Of a DNA stretch of 64,000 nt, positions 1 to 9,840 are shown piece by piece. Each line of letters begins with the position of its first letter. The stretch's first letter is position 1. Source of the stretch: Bacillus sp. FJAT-26390. GTDB taxonomy: Bacteria > Bacillota > Bacilli > Paenibacillales > Paenibacillaceae. Under the pieces are notes generated by a model. It was not told the origin of the DNA. It searched no databases and worked only from the letters and a program-made list of their open reading frames with translations. The translations under genes and the position numbers were made by a program. The stretch is from assembly GCF_001682865.1 (NCBI RefSeq), contig NZ_MAQX01000001.1, forward strand, positions 620,001-684,000, given 5' to 3'.

Positions 1-521
1 CACCTGATGAGTGCAAAATCGGCATTATGCCTGGTTACATTCATACAGCTGGACATGTTGGCGTTATCTCCCGCTCAGGCACATTGACTTATGAAGCGGT
101 TCATCAATTGACGACTCGCGGCATTGGACAATCATCTGCAGTAGGAATCGGCGGCGACCCTGTTAAAGGTTCCGAGTTCATCGACATCTTGAACCTCTTC
201 AACGAAGATCCTGACACCTACGCGGTAATCATGATTGGTGAAATCGGCGGTACAGCAGAGGAAGAAGCTGCAGAGTGGATTAAAGCCAACATGAAAAAAC
301 CGGTTGTCGGCTTCATCGGCGGCGCTACAGCGCCTCCAGGCAAACGTATGGGACATGCAGGCGCAATCATTTCTGGCGGTAAAGGAACAGCTGCTGAAAA
401 AATCGCAACGCTTGAAGCTTGCGGCATTAAAGTAGCTCCGACACCATCGGAAATGGGTTCAACGCTTGTTAGCGTTCTTGAAGAGCAAGGCTTGCTCGAA
501 AAATGTATTACACGTAAATAA
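1..521 (+). CDS. sucD: Succinyl-CoA ligase (ADP-forming) alpha subunit, 3' part
   Basis: The reading frame is open from base 3, so the gene starts upstream of the window; only the C-terminal ~172 codons are present. The protein pairs with the beta subunit SucC and catalyses the TCA-cycle step succinyl-CoA + ADP + Pi = succinate + ATP + CoA in the cytosol. The visible part carries the family's [11 protein letters not shown] and [10 protein letters not shown] segments. The MGHAGAI motif contains the histidine (codon 354-356) that is phosphorylated in this family. The C-terminal length is normal. A strong terminator follows at once, so sucD is the last gene of its transcription unit. Confidence 0.97.
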   Translation, partial: PDECKIGIMPGYIHTAGHVGVISRSGTLTYEAVHQLTTRGIGQSSAVGIGGDPVKGSEFIDILNLFNEDPDTYAVIMIGEIGGTAEEEAAEWIKANMKKPVVGFIGGATAPPGKRMGHAGAIISGGKGTAAEKIATLEACGIKVAPTPSEMGSTLVSVLEEQGLLEKCITRK

Positions 522-544
522 TTCAATAGTTCGATATAAGGTAA

Positions 545-592
545 GCAACCTTTCAACGACCCGAAAACGGGAGTTGGAAGGTTGCTTTTTTA
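545..592 (+). terminator. Rho-independent terminator after sucD
   Basis: The arms GCAACCTTTCAAC and GTTGGAAGGTTGC pair over 13 bp with one G-U pair. An inner CCCG-AAAA-CGGG extends the stem, and a run of six T follows. It separates sucD from dprA. Confidence 0.93.
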
Positions 593-623
593 TTTGCCTG
601 TAGCCATTATTTTATGGGTTGAC

Positions 624-652
624 TTGCAATCTTATGCTGTGTAACGCACAAT
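624..652 (+). promoter_or_regulatory. Possible sigma-A promoter for dprA
   Basis: TTGCAA (624-629) and CACAAT (647-652) are separated by 17 bases, 46 bases before the dprA start. The -10 element is a poor match, so this is a tentative call. A promoter is expected here because a terminator lies just upstream. Confidence 0.3.
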
Positions 653-698
653 AGATAAGAATGCAGGCCAGCCCAAGCCAAGAAAGGGTTGGACGAGG

Positions 699-1832
699 AT
701 GGAACAAAATAAAGATATTCGCAGGCAAATGATTATTGCTTTACACGAGATTCCCGGCATTGGATGGTTTGCCATCCAGAAGGCCGTTAAGCATCAATTT
801 TGGAATAAGCAACTATGGAGTATAGAGGATTTACTTGCGATAGGCTTGCGCCGCGACCAAGCGCAATCAGCAGCCGAGCGTTACGCTAAGCAATCATGGA
901 TGACGGCCAATGGCCGAGCAGAAGAAGTTGCAAGAGCAAATGCAGTTGAGATTACTCCCTATGATCCCGACTATCCGAACCTTCTGAGGGAAATCGCACA
1001 GCCGCCTTGGGTCATTTATGCCAAAGGCAGGTTGGAATTGCTGAAGCGACCTGCTATTGCCATTGTTGGTACGAGAGTGCCAACCGCATATGGCAGGCAT
1101 TCGGCAGCTGCGCTTGCGCAGGAGCTGTCCTCTGCGGGCTTAACGGTCGTCAGCGGACTAGCGAGAGGGATCGATAGCAAAGCCCATGAAGCGGCTTTGT
1201 ACGAAGCGGGAGGGACTATTGCCGTTCTGCCGACACCAATTGATAAGTGTTATCCGCCAGAGAATTTATCCTTATTTCACAAAATTGCGGAGCACGGCTT
1301 GCTGGTCTCCGAAACTCCGATCGGTACGCCGCTGCATCCTGGGCAATTTCCTCAGCGCAATCGCATCATCGCCGCCTTATCTGTTGGAACGGTCGTTGTG
1401 GAAGGCGCTACAAAGAGCGGCTCGCTCATAACTGCGCAGCATGCATCTGACATGTCGCGTGAGCTGTTCGCCATACCCGGTCCGATTTCATCGCCTAAGA
1501 GCGAAGGCCCCAATGAACTGATTAAGCGGGGTGAAGCAAAGCTGATAAGCGGCATTCATGACATTATCGATGAGCTGAAGTGGCTGCCAGCTGCATTAGA
1601 AGCCTATAGGGAAGCAGACAATTCGGACAACGCCAAGCAGAAGACAGAAGCGGCCCAGCTAACGCTGGAAGAGAGCAAATTGATCGCCTTTTTGAGGGAT
1701 CAACCGTTATCTATTAATGAATTGCATGAGCTCTCCGCCATTCCGTTTGGACATTTGAACGCACTTCTGCTAAATTTATGTATAAAACGCAAAATAGAAT
1801 TGCAGCCCGGATCAATATATATTGCTTTATAG
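699..1832 (+). CDS. dprA: DNA processing protein DprA
   Basis: The 377-residue protein has the DprA/Smf Rossmann-like domain: [13 protein letters not shown] at about 120-132 and [16 protein letters not shown] at about 152-167. An N-terminal helix-hairpin-helix-like segment and a C-terminal winged-helix-like part (about 315-377) flank it. In the family DprA protects incoming single-stranded DNA during natural transformation and loads RecA on it. The ATG is preceded by AAAGGG. The order sucD-dprA-topA is the same as in Bacillus. No other competence gene is in the window, so whether this strain is transformable cannot be said. Confidence 0.95.
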   Translation: MEQNKDIRRQMIIALHEIPGIGWFAIQKAVKHQFWNKQLWSIEDLLAIGLRRDQAQSAAERYAKQSWMTANGRAEEVARANAVEITPYDPDYPNLLREIAQPPWVIYAKGRLELLKRPAIAIVGTRVPTAYGRHSAAALAQELSSAGLTVVSGLARGIDSKAHEAALYEAGGTIAVLPTPIDKCYPPENLSLFHKIAEHGLLVSETPIGTPLHPGQFPQRNRIIAALSVGTVVVEGATKSGSLITAQHASDMSRELFAIPGPISSPKSEGPNELIKRGEAKLISGIHDIIDELKWLPAALEAYREADNSDNAKQKTEAAQLTLEESKLIAFLRDQPLSINELHELSAIPFGHLNALLLNLCIKRKIELQPGSIYIAL

Positions 1833-1860
1833 CTTGCAATGGAGAGAGGAGGCGCCTTAC

Positions 1861-3966
1861 ATGGCAGATTCTTTAGTTATCGTCGAATCACCCGCAAAAG
1901 CCAAAACGATTGGTAAATATCTAGGCAGCAAATATATCGTAAAAGCTTCCATGGGACATATTCGCGATTTGCCCAAAAGCCAGATCGGCGTCGAGGTAGA
2001 TAATGATTTTAATCCCAAATACATAACGATACGCGGCAAAGGCAGCGTCCTCAAGGAATTGAAGGATGCCAGCAAAAAAGTGAAACATGTCTTTCTAGCA
2101 GCCGATCCGGATCGCGAAGGTGAAGCGATTGCTTGGCATTTGGCGCACTATCTGGAGCTTGATGAGACGGACACATGTCGCGTAGTATTTAATGAGATAA
2201 CGAAACAAGCGGTTAAGGATGCTTTCAAAACGCCGCGTAAAATTAATATGGATCTAGTAAACGCGCAGCAGGCTAGACGCATTTTGGATCGGCTTGTCGG
2301 TTACAAAATTAGTCCGCTTCTATGGAAGAAAGTGAAAAAAGGTTTGTCGGCCGGACGGGTACAATCGGTTGCGGTTAAGCTGATCATCGATCGCGAAAAT
2401 GAAATCGATGCATTCGTTCCTGAAGAATACTGGTCGATCACGGCTAAGCTTAGCCATTCCGGCATTCCTTTTGACGCGAAGTATTATTCCATTAACGGAG
2501 ATAAGCGGGAGCTTGGCAAGGAAGCGGAAGTTGAAGAAGTGCTCAGCGCGATGAAGGGCAGCAAGTTTACTGTATCTGACGTGCGGGAGAAGGAGCGCCT
2601 GCGCAATCCTGCGCCTCCTTTCATAACGAGTTCGCTTCAACAGGAAGCGGCAAGGAAGCTGGGCTTCCGGGCGTCTAAGACGATGTCAGTCGCTCAACAG
2701 CTTTATGAAGGTGTCGAGCTTGGCAAAGAAGGAACCGTCGGTTTAATTACTTATATGAGAACGGACTCCACGCGGATTTCACCAATTGCGCAAGAGGAAG
2801 CCAAGGAATACATTACGGAAAAGTACGGCGCGACGTTCGTACCTGAGCAACCGCGGGTTTATACGAAGAAAAACAGCAATGCTCAGGATGCGCATGAAGC
2901 GATTCGCCCGACATCGATCTTGCGTGATCCAGAAACGATGAAGCCATTCCTTAGCCGCGATCAATTCCGTCTATACAAGCTTGTGTGGGAGCGTTTCGTA
3001 TCCAGCCAGATGCAATCAGCGGTGTTAGATACGATGACGGTAGATCTGCAAGCAGGCGAAACGGTCTTTAGAGCTACCGGCTCTAAAGTGAAGTTTGCGG
3101 GCTTTATGAAGGTATATGTGGAAGGCAATGATGACGGCACGGTAGAAGAGCATAAATTTTTGCCGCCGCTTGCTGCGGGCGATGTGATCAACTCAGAGTC
3201 CGTTGATCCCAAGCAGCATTTCACACAGCCGCCGCCAAGGTTTACGGAGGCACGGCTTGTGAAGACGCTGGAGGAGCTGGGTATAGGCCGTCCGAGTACG
3301 TACGCACCGACGCTCGAGACGATTCAAAAGCGCGGTTATATCGCAATGGAAGAGAAAAAGTTTATGCCAACCGAGCTAGGCGATCTCGTCATACAGCTTA
3401 TGGAGGAGTTTTTCCCGGAAATTCTTGATGCCGAATTTACGGCCAACATGGAAGGAAACCTTGACCATGTGGAGGAAGGTACGGAGGACTGGGTGAAGGT
3501 TCTCGCGAATTTTTATGAATCCTTCGAGAAGCGGCTAGAGGTAGCCGAAGATGAAATGAAGGAAATTGAAATTCAAGATGAGGTTTCTGACGAGCTATGT
3601 GAGAAATGCGGACGCCATTTGGTTTACAAGATGGGTCGCTTCGGTAAATTTTTAGCATGCTCCGGCTTCCCGGAATGCCGCAATACGAAACCTATCGTCA
3701 AAGATATCGGCGTCACTTGCCCGAAATGCGCCGAAGGCAAAATTATTGAGCGACGCAGCAAAAAAGGCCGTATTTTCTACGGCTGCGACCAATACCCTGG
3801 ATGCGATTATGTATCATGGGACAAACCGACGAACAAACCGTGCCCGCAGTGCGATTCTAAGCTCGTAGAGAAGCGCAACCGCAGCGGCGTGAAGCTGCTC
3901 TGTCCAACGTGCGACTATTCCGAAGAGGTGCTGGACGAAGACGAGCAAGGCACAGATACTGATTAA
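1861..3966 (+). CDS. topA: DNA topoisomerase I (type IA)
   Basis: The 701-residue enzyme relaxes negative supercoils through a transient 5'-phosphotyrosine link. The N-terminal Toprim domain begins [18 protein letters not shown], with the acidic [14 protein letters not shown] motif at about 80-93. The catalytic Tyr298 lies in [14 protein letters not shown]. The C-terminus carries three four-cysteine zinc-ribbon modules (about residues 579-700). The ATG at 1861 is chosen over an in-frame upstream start because GAGAGGAGG lies just before it and [13 protein letters not shown] is the usual N-terminus. The gene starts 28 bases after dprA and is probably cotranscribed with it. Confidence 0.97.
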   Translation: MADSLVIVESPAKAKTIGKYLGSKYIVKASMGHIRDLPKSQIGVEVDNDFNPKYITIRGKGSVLKELKDASKKVKHVFLAADPDREGEAIAWHLAHYLELDETDTCRVVFNEITKQAVKDAFKTPRKINMDLVNAQQARRILDRLVGYKISPLLWKKVKKGLSAGRVQSVAVKLIIDRENEIDAFVPEEYWSITAKLSHSGIPFDAKYYSINGDKRELGKEAEVEEVLSAMKGSKFTVSDVREKERLRNPAPPFITSSLQQEAARKLGFRASKTMSVAQQLYEGVELGKEGTVGLITYMRTDSTRISPIAQEEAKEYITEKYGATFVPEQPRVYTKKNSNAQDAHEAIRPTSILRDPETMKPFLSRDQFRLYKLVWERFVSSQMQSAVLDTMTVDLQAGETVFRATGSKVKFAGFMKVYVEGNDDGTVEEHKFLPPLAAGDVINSESVDPKQHFTQPPPRFTEARLVKTLEELGIGRPSTYAPTLETIQKRGYIAMEEKKFMPTELGDLVIQLMEEFFPEILDAEFTANMEGNLDHVEEGTEDWVKVLANFYESFEKRLEVAEDEMKEIEIQDEVSDELCEKCGRHLVYKMGRFGKFLACSGFPECRNTKPIVKDIGVTCPKCAEGKIIERRSKKGRIFYGCDQYPGCDYVSWDKPTNKPCPQCDSKLVEKRNRSGVKLLCPTCDYSEEVLDEDEQGTDTD

Positions 3967-4016
3967 ATTTAGCTAAAGACCAACATAATCTGCAGACGAA
4001 TGTTAACGATGTAGCC

Positions 4017-4040
4017 GTCCTCCCTCCAAACAGGGAGGAC
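4017..4040 (+). repeat. 9-bp-stem hairpin downstream of topA
   Basis: GTCCTCCCT (4017-4025) pairs perfectly with AGGGAGGAC (4032-4040) around the loop CCAAAC. It lies 50 bases after the topA stop. There is no T-run, so it is more likely an mRNA 3'-end stabiliser or a weak terminator than a standard intrinsic terminator. Confidence 0.7.
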
Positions 4041-4069
4041 ACCGTTGTTAAACGGGCAGTTAATTCACA

Positions 4070-4097
4070 TTAAACCCTCCTGTACAGGAGGGTTTAA
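4070..4097 (+). repeat. Perfect 28-bp palindrome downstream of topA
   Basis: TTAAACCCTCCT, centred on GTAC, is followed by its exact reverse complement, giving a 12-bp stem with a 4-base loop. No T-run follows. Because it is symmetric it can act on both strands, as a bidirectional terminator-like hairpin or a protein site. Confidence 0.75.
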
Positions 4098-4532
4098 CCA
4101 GCGTTTATGTGAAGCTGACGACTAGATAACCATTGGGCCATTAGGCAGCACGATCGAAAATAGCAGGGGATTTGCTAGCGGTATAGACTTATGGATAATT
4201 GATAATAAAGCTAACAAACGATGAAACGAATCGATAGGGTAAGCTTGTTTAAGAAGATCATATAAAGTTAGGTTATCCTACTTGTTCTTGTAGGGCTGCG
4301 GTTGTCGAGCGGAGTCTCGCTATTGCAGAAAGTGCTGCAAAAACCTCACATGACTCTATGAATGTTAGGCTGCGTTGCAGTAAGTGCAGCTTAGATGAGT
4401 GTTGCCGTTTGCGAATTCGGCTTGGCAAGTTGATTTTTTTTGAAAAAGGCATTAGGGTTTTGTAAAAGCCTTTAACGTTTTTCCATTGTTTTTTTGCATC
4501 GTGAATTATATTTTGAAAGGATTGAATACATT

Positions 4533-5852
4533 TTGTCACAACCACAAAAAGTAACCGTCATCGGAGCTGGTCTAGCAGGAAGCGAGGCAGCATGGCAAAT
4601 CGCATCGCAGGGAGTGCCAGTCGTTCTCTATGAAATGCGCCCAGTTACGAAAACGCCGGCTCATCATACCAATCAATTCGCAGAGCTTGTCTGCAGCAAC
4701 AGCCTAAGAGCAAATGGACTAACCAATGCCGTAGGCGTCCTAAAGGAAGAAATGCGCCAGCTGAACTCGCTTATTTTGAGCTGTGCGGACCAGCATGCTG
4801 TCCCGGCAGGCGGAGCGCTTGCCGTTGACCGCGATGGTTTCTCGGGCGAGGTTACGCGCAGGCTGCATGAGCATCCATTAGTCGAGGTCCGCAATGAGGA
4901 AGTTACGGAAATCCCGACAGATGGGATCGTTGTTATAGCAACAGGCCCTCTAACGGCTCCAGGCTTATCCTCTCAGATTCAAGAGCTGCTGGGCGAGGAA
5001 TATTTTTATTTCTATGATGCTGCTGCTCCAATCGTAGAAAAAGATTCTATCGATATGAATAAAGTTTATTTAGCATCAAGGTATGACAAAGGGGAAGCTG
5101 CCTACTTGAACTGTCCGATGACGGAAGAGGAGTTTGAAATCTTCCACGAGGCGCTGACGACGGCTGAGAAAGCTGAAGTTAAAGATTTCGAGAAGGAAGT
5201 TTATTTTGAAGGCTGCATGCCGATCGAAGTTATGGCAAGCAGAGGCAAGCAAACCGTATTGTTTGGACCAATGAAGCCCGTAGGCCTTGTCAATCCGCAT
5301 ACAGGCAAGCTGCCGCATGCGGTTATTCAGCTTCGCCAAGATAATGCAGCGGGTACCTTGTACAATTTGGTTGGCTTCCAGACCCACCTCAAGTGGGGCG
5401 AACAGAAGCGTGTATTCTCGCTCATTCCAGGGCTTGAGAATGCGGAGTTCGTTCGCTTCGGAGTTATGCACCGCAATACGTTTATCAATTCCCCTCGACT
5501 GCTTAAGCCTACTTATCAGCTTAACAATCGCGACACGTTGTTCTTCGCCGGTCAAATGACCGGAGTAGAAGGTTATGTGGAGTCGGCAGCATCAGGATTG
5601 ATTGCCGGTATTAACGCTGCTAAGCTAGCACGCGGCTTAGAGCCGGTTGTGCTGCCAGAACAAACGACACTAGGAAGCATGGCTAACTATATTACGACTG
5701 CCGATTTCAAGCATTTTCAGCCAATGAATGCAAACTTCGGTTTATTCCCGCCTCTGGAGAAAAAGATTCGCAGCAAAAAAGAAAAGAATGAAATGATTGC
5801 TAATCGGGCACTTGAAGGCATCGAGCAATTTAAACGGGAACATTTGCAGTAA
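4533..5852 (+). CDS. trmFO: Methylenetetrahydrofolate-tRNA-(uracil-5-)-methyltransferase TrmFO
   Basis: This folate- and FAD-dependent enzyme makes 5-methyluridine at position 54 of the tRNA T-loop. The 439-residue protein opens with the FAD-binding motif [16 protein letters not shown]. It also has the family segments [11 protein letters not shown] and [16 protein letters not shown]. The TTG at 4533 is preferred over the in-frame ATG at 4494 because GAAAGGA (4515-4521) precedes it and [13 protein letters not shown] is the usual family N-terminus. It is followed after 60 bases by hslV, not by xerC as in B. subtilis. Confidence 0.95.
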   Translation: MSQPQKVTVIGAGLAGSEAAWQIASQGVPVVLYEMRPVTKTPAHHTNQFAELVCSNSLRANGLTNAVGVLKEEMRQLNSLILSCADQHAVPAGGALAVDRDGFSGEVTRRLHEHPLVEVRNEEVTEIPTDGIVVIATGPLTAPGLSSQIQELLGEEYFYFYDAAAPIVEKDSIDMNKVYLASRYDKGEAAYLNCPMTEEEFEIFHEALTTAEKAEVKDFEKEVYFEGCMPIEVMASRGKQTVLFGPMKPVGLVNPHTGKLPHAVIQLRQDNAAGTLYNLVGFQTHLKWGEQKRVFSLIPGLENAEFVRFGVMHRNTFINSPRLLKPTYQLNNRDTLFFAGQMTGVEGYVESAASGLIAGINAAKLARGLEPVVLPEQTTLGSMANYITTADFKHFQPMNANFGLFPPLEKKIRSKKEKNEMIANRALEGIEQFKREHLQ

Positions 5853-5912
5853 TATTTCGTAATGATGGCATGGCATTCTATTTTCAATATGGAACCTTGA
5901 GGAGGCAACGCA

Positions 5913-6458
5913 ATGGAAATGCAATTTCACGCAACGACCATTTGTGCAGTTCGTCATGAAGGGAAAGGCGCGATTGCCGGAGACGGGCAGGTAACTTTCG
6001 GGAACAGCATGGTCATGAAAAACACAGCCAAAAAAGTAAGAAGGTTGTACCGTGGCCAAGTAGTCGCAGGATTTGCAGGATCGGTTGCTGACGCGATAAC
6101 GTTATTCGAGAAGTTCGAGGCAAAGCTGGAGGAGCATCACGGCAATTTGCAGCGTTCGGCTGTCGAGCTTGCAAAGGAATGGCGCTCGGACCGTGTCCTG
6201 CGCAGGCTTGAGGCGATGATGCTCGTTATGGACAAAACCGGTTTGCTGCTTATTTCGGGCAACGGAGAGATTATAGAGCCGGATGACGGCATTTTAGCTA
6301 TAGGTTCAGGCGGAAGCTTCGCTTTATCTGCTGCTAGAGCGCTTCAGCGACATGCCCCGCAGATGGAAGCGAAGGATATCGCACGCTCGTCACTTGAGAT
6401 TGCTGCTGAAATTTGTGTGTTCACGAATCAAAATATTATCGTAGAAGTAATCGAATAG
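5913..6458 (+). CDS. hslV: ATP-dependent protease peptidase subunit HslV (ClpQ/CodW)
   Basis: The 181-residue protein is the proteolytic subunit of the HslVU (ClpQY) proteasome-like complex and partners with HslU, encoded next. It shows the family segments [40 protein letters not shown] and [16 protein letters not shown]. The start ATG has AGGAGG (5900-5905) 7 bases upstream. The conserved TT of the catalytic N-terminus is at residues 8-9, behind MEMQFHA. An active Thr-type enzyme would therefore need removal of seven residues, and no serine follows the initiator Met as in B. subtilis CodW. Confidence 0.95.
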   Translation: MEMQFHATTICAVRHEGKGAIAGDGQVTFGNSMVMKNTAKKVRRLYRGQVVAGFAGSVADAITLFEKFEAKLEEHHGNLQRSAVELAKEWRSDRVLRRLEAMMLVMDKTGLLLISGNGEIIEPDDGILAIGSGGSFALSAARALQRHAPQMEAKDIARSSLEIAAEICVFTNQNIIVEVIE

Positions 6459-6524
6459 TGACTGTAATAAACGAATTAGCTTCGGAATGCCATAGCGAAG
6501 AATAGAAATCGGAGGGATTTTATA

Positions 6525-7925
6525 ATGGGAAATGATGCACTGACGCCGCGCCAGATCGTAGCGGAGCTTGATAAGTATATCGTTGGACAAAAGCCGGCTA
6601 AACGTTCGGTAGCTATTGCTCTTCGCAATCGTTACCGCAGAAGTTTGCTCGATGAAACGCTGCGCGATGAAATCGTTCCGAAAAATATTTTGATGATTGG
6701 ACCTACCGGAGTCGGTAAAACAGAAATCGCTCGCCGCTTGGCGAAGCTGGTCAAAGCTCCTTTTGTCAAGCTTGAGGCGACGAAATTTACCGAGGTGGGC
6801 TATGTTGGCCGCGATGTTGAATCGATGGTCCGCGACCTCATTGAAACGGCAATTCGTATGGTGAAAACCGAAAAAACCGAAAAAGTTAAAGACCGTGCCG
6901 AAAAACTAGCTAATGAGCGGATCGTAACGCTGCTGGCGCCGTCTGCCACAAAAGCCAAATCCTCAAAAAATCCATTTGAGATGCTCTTTGGCAACCAACA
7001 GCAAGCAGATGAGCCGAAGGAAGCGCCTGAGGTAGAGAATGAGCTTTATCAAAAACGGTCACAAATCAAGGAGCAGCTCGCTGCTGGCAAGCTAGAAAAC
7101 GAAGTGATTGAAATCGAGGTCGAGGATTCCTCGCCTAATATGATGGATATGCTGTCCGGTCAGGGACCTGAAGGCATGGGCATGAATATGCAGGAGCTGT
7201 TCGGCCAGCTTATGCCGAAGAAACCCAAAAAACGCAAGCTGCCGGTTAAGGAAGCGCGCAAGGTGCTGACGCAAGAGGAAGCGAACAAGCTAATTGACAT
7301 GGACGATGTCATATCGGAATCGATTACACGTGCTGAGCAGTCAGGCATTATTTTCATAGATGAGATTGACAAGATTGCGAGCCCATCGCGCGGTTCAGGC
7401 CCTGATGTATCCAGAGAGGGCGTTCAGCGCGACATTTTGCCAATTGTAGAAGGTTCTACGGTTATGACCAAGTATGGTCCAGTAAAAACGGATTATGTGT
7501 TGTTTATTGCAGCCGGCGCATTCCATGTAGCCAAACCTTCGGATTTGATTCCCGAGCTGCAAGGTAGGTTCCCGATTCGGGTGGAGCTGACGAGCCTAAG
7601 CTTAGATGATTTTGTAAGCATTTTGAAGGAGCCTAAAAATGCTTTAACGAAGCAATATGCAGCCTTGCTTGAGACGGAGGGCATCCAAATCGAGTTTTCG
7701 GATGAGGCGATTCATGAGCTGGCATCGATTGCTGCCGATGTAAATCGCAATACCGAAAATATTGGCGCGCGCCGCTTGCATACGATTTTGGAGAAGCTGC
7801 TGGAAGATTTATCGTTTGAAGCGCCTGAGCTCTCACTCGAGAAAATGACGATAACCCCGGAATACGTACGGGAAAAACTGGGAAGCATTGCACAAAACCG
7901 CGATTTGAGTCAATATATACTGTAG
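6525..7925 (+). CDS. hslU: ATP-dependent unfoldase subunit HslU (ClpY)
   Basis: The 466-residue AAA+ ATPase unfolds substrates and feeds them to HslV. The Walker A motif GPTGVGKTE is at about residues 59-67 and Walker B IIFIDEID at about 275-282. Between them lies the charged, less conserved I domain (about 110-240) with NMMDML and GMGMNMQEL stretches. The C-terminus SQYIL fits the family's terminal segment that docks into HslV. GGAGGG precedes the ATG. It forms a two-gene unit with hslV and sits directly before codY. Confidence 0.97.
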   Translation: MGNDALTPRQIVAELDKYIVGQKPAKRSVAIALRNRYRRSLLDETLRDEIVPKNILMIGPTGVGKTEIARRLAKLVKAPFVKLEATKFTEVGYVGRDVESMVRDLIETAIRMVKTEKTEKVKDRAEKLANERIVTLLAPSATKAKSSKNPFEMLFGNQQQADEPKEAPEVENELYQKRSQIKEQLAAGKLENEVIEIEVEDSSPNMMDMLSGQGPEGMGMNMQELFGQLMPKKPKKRKLPVKEARKVLTQEEANKLIDMDDVISESITRAEQSGIIFIDEIDKIASPSRGSGPDVSREGVQRDILPIVEGSTVMTKYGPVKTDYVLFIAAGAFHVAKPSDLIPELQGRFPIRVELTSLSLDDFVSILKEPKNALTKQYAALLETEGIQIEFSDEAIHELASIAADVNRNTENIGARRLHTILEKLLEDLSFEAPELSLEKMTITPEYVREKLGSIAQNRDLSQYIL

Positions 7926-7952
7926 TTGTTATGAGTTTTGGGAGGCATTAGA

Positions 7953-8723
7953 ATGACTTTACTAACAAAGACAAGAACGCTGAACCGATTGCTGCAGCGT
8001 GCGGCCGGCAAAGCGCTCAGCTTTAGGGAAATGGCGGAGGTGCTATGCACGACGATTCAAACGAATGTGTTTGTCGTTAGTCGCAGAGGGAAAATACTTG
8101 GCTGCGCGGCTGTAGATGCGTATGATCATGATTTTATGCGCTCCTTATCCGCAGATGAGCTTCGTTTCCCGCAAGAAACCAACGGCCGTTTTCTTGATAT
8201 GCAGGAGTCGATGACAAACGTTAAGCCTGATTCCGGCATTTACGAAACATTTCCTAGGCTTGGCGATCAAGAAATTATGACGGTAGTTCCGATCATTGGC
8301 GGAGGAGACCGTCTAGGCACTTTGGTTCTGACTCGTTTGTCGGGTACGTTTGACGATGATGATCTTATTTTAGCTGAATATGGATCTACGATTGTAGGTA
8401 TGGAGATTCTGCGTGAGCGGACAGAGGAGATCGAGCAGGAGGTACGCAGCCGTGCTGTCGTTGCCGTAGCGGTTGGTTCTTTGTCGTTCAGCGAACTTGA
8501 GGCAGTCGAACATATCTTCGAAGAGCTGGATGGCAAGGAAGGTTTGCTGGTAGCTTCAAAAATCGCAGATCGGGTAGGCATTACACGTTCAGTTATTGTA
8601 AATGCGCTTCGCAAGCTGGAAAGTGCCGGCGTGATCGAAACTAGATCTTTAGGGATGAAAGGCACATACATTAAAATATTAAATCACCAACTCTTACAAG
8701 AATTGGATAAAATTAAGTCTTAA
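7953..8723 (+). CDS. codY: GTP- and branched-chain-amino-acid-sensing repressor CodY
   Basis: CodY is the global nutritional regulator of low-GC Gram-positives, binding DNA when GTP and isoleucine, leucine or valine are plentiful. The 256-residue protein has the N-terminal GAF-like sensor ([27 protein letters not shown]) and a C-terminal winged helix-turn-helix whose recognition region [13 protein letters not shown] is essentially that of B. subtilis. The ATG at 7953 has GGGAGG just upstream; the longer frame from TTG 7938 would start inside that site. The gene ends with a terminator and is followed by the flagellar operon, one of its known target groups in Bacillus. Confidence 0.97.
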   Translation: MTLLTKTRTLNRLLQRAAGKALSFREMAEVLCTTIQTNVFVVSRRGKILGCAAVDAYDHDFMRSLSADELRFPQETNGRFLDMQESMTNVKPDSGIYETFPRLGDQEIMTVVPIIGGGDRLGTLVLTRLSGTFDDDDLILAEYGSTIVGMEILRERTEEIEQEVRSRAVVAVAVGSLSFSELEAVEHIFEELDGKEGLLVASKIADRVGITRSVIVNALRKLESAGVIETRSLGMKGTYIKILNHQLLQELDKIKS

Positions 8724-8747
8724 TTATAGGACGTTCAGACCATATTG

Positions 8748-8779
8748 GCCCTATCTTATTTCAAAGATAGGGCTTTTTT
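8748..8779 (+). terminator. Rho-independent terminator after codY
   Basis: GCCCTATCTT (8748-8757) pairs with AAGATAGGGC (8764-8773), followed by TTTTTT. It isolates codY from the fla/che operon. Confidence 0.95.
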
Positions 8780-8938
8780 CTTATTGTAATAATTTAGGAA
8801 ATTGTTGAATATTATCATGTCGGCAAAAATCGACACACGATCTCATTTTTTTAATTTTTACTGTCGAACAAAGAAGGATTGAGCATTAATCTGTTGAATA
8901 CGTTAAGAAGATCTCCTATGTGAAAGTGGTGAAACTAC
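8780..8938 (+). promoter_or_regulatory. Upstream regulatory region of the fla/che operon
   Basis: A 31-kb operon follows a terminator, so its main promoter should be here, but I cannot fix clear -35/-10 boxes. Visible elements are an inverted repeat TGTCG-N8-CGACA (8818-8835) and a TGTCGAA heptamer (8862-8868), which matches the Spo0A box. The region is A+T-rich (around 8780-8815 and 8845-8862). I did not find a good CodY box or a sigma-D consensus. The flgB start is a GTG with a weak AAGTGGTG ribosome binding site. Confidence 0.35.
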
Positions 8939-9352
8939 GTGAATTTGTTGAATGGCGCAGCATTTGGAAGATTGGAAGGTGCGCTACAAGCAGCTGAAAT
9001 GCGGCAGCGCGTCATTTCTAACAATGTGGCAAACGGTGATACGCCGCATTTCAAACGGTCTGAGGTTTTGTTTGAGGAATTATTAGAGCAATCGATGGGA
9101 AATCAGCAAGGGCATTTGGTTGGCAAACGAACGAATCAAAAGCATATTCCGATCGGATCAGGCTCATCTACTCTACCAGTACCCAAACTTGTTACCGATG
9201 AAACAACTTCGATGAACAACAATGAAAATAATGTTGATATCGACCGTGAAATGTCGTTGCTTGCGAAAAATCAATTAAGCTATAACTTTTATATCCAACA
9301 AATTAATCATGACGTAAGAATGATGCGCGCAGCGATTGAAGGGAGAGTCTAA
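8939..9352 (+). CDS. flgB: Flagellar basal body rod protein FlgB
   Basis: FlgB is a proximal rod subunit exported by the flagellar type III apparatus. The 137-residue protein has the N-terminal rod motif RVISNNVANGDTPHFKRSEVLFEELL and the C-terminal helix common to axial proteins (NQLSYNFYIQQINHD), matching the usual length. It starts at a GTG with only a weak GTGGTG-type ribosome binding site. It is the first gene of the flagellar operon and is 2 bases from flgC. Confidence 0.96.
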   Translation: MNLLNGAAFGRLEGALQAAEMRQRVISNNVANGDTPHFKRSEVLFEELLEQSMGNQQGHLVGKRTNQKHIPIGSGSSTLPVPKLVTDETTSMNNNENNVDIDREMSLLAKNQLSYNFYIQQINHDVRMMRAAIEGRV

Positions 9353-9354
9353 AC

Positions 9355-9804
9355 GTGAAGCTGTCAACAGGATTTGATATTAGTGCTTCTGCATTATCTG
9401 CACAGCGGCTGCGCATGGATGTTATTTCCTCCAATATCGCCAATGCAGAAACGACTCGAGGCAGTTTCGTTAACGGACAATTTCAGCCTTACAAGCGGAA
9501 GATGGTCGTCATGGAGCCGATGCAGCAGTCGTTTTCCAGCATGCTCTCTCAACAGCTAAACGGCAACTCAGCTGCGCAAGGCGTAAAAGTTACGAGAATT
9601 AAAGAAGATCAATCGCCGAACAAGCTCATTTATAACCCCACACATCCTGATGCGGATGCAAAAGGTTACGTAAATATGCCCAATGTGGATGTTACGAAGG
9701 AAATGGTTGATATGATCGCGGCAACGCGTTCCTATGAAGCCAACGTAACGGCACTCAACGCAACAAAATCCATGTTCGTAAAGGCGCTGGAAATAGGGAA
9801 ATAA
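9355..9804 (+). CDS. flgC: Flagellar basal body rod protein FlgC
   Basis: FlgC is the second proximal rod subunit. The 149-residue sequence has the N-terminal motif MDVISSNIANAETTRG and the C-terminal VDVTKEMVDMIAATRSYEANVTALN, both diagnostic for FlgC. The start is a GTG preceded by AAGGGAGAG within the end of flgB. Together FlgB, FlgC and FliE form the base of the rod on the FliF ring. Confidence 0.96.
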   Translation: MKLSTGFDISASALSAQRLRMDVISSNIANAETTRGSFVNGQFQPYKRKMVVMEPMQQSFSSMLSQQLNGNSAAQGVKVTRIKEDQSPNKLIYNPTHPDADAKGYVNMPNVDVTKEMVDMIAATRSYEANVTALNATKSMFVKALEIGK

Positions 9805-9840
9805 AAGTAATCAAACCATATAAGATGCAATGGAGGAATA

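Larger units (their letters stand above)
3967..4532. other. 566-base gap between topA and trmFO, with hairpins but no gene
   Basis: I find no credible coding sequence here. A minus-strand open frame at 4273-4545 has no ribosome binding site and runs into trmFO. Two strong hairpins lie at 4017-4040 and 4070-4097. Near 4328-4400 there are related TGCAG-AAGTG-TGCA and TGCAG-TAAGTGCAG stretches. These look like the short interspersed inverted repeats common between Paenibacillus genes, but this is only an impression. A weak AAAGGC/GCCTTT hairpin (4445-4473) precedes trmFO. No convincing promoter was found. Confidence 0.5.

Noticed and set aside
4273-4545. 90-codon minus-strand open frame upstream of trmFO
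   Set aside because: It overlaps the trmFO start, has no ribosome binding site and no recognisable domain; treated as non-coding.
8790-8806. AATTTAGGAAATT as a CodY box before flgB
   Set aside because: It aligns poorly with the consensus AATTTTCWGAAAATT once the spacing is respected.
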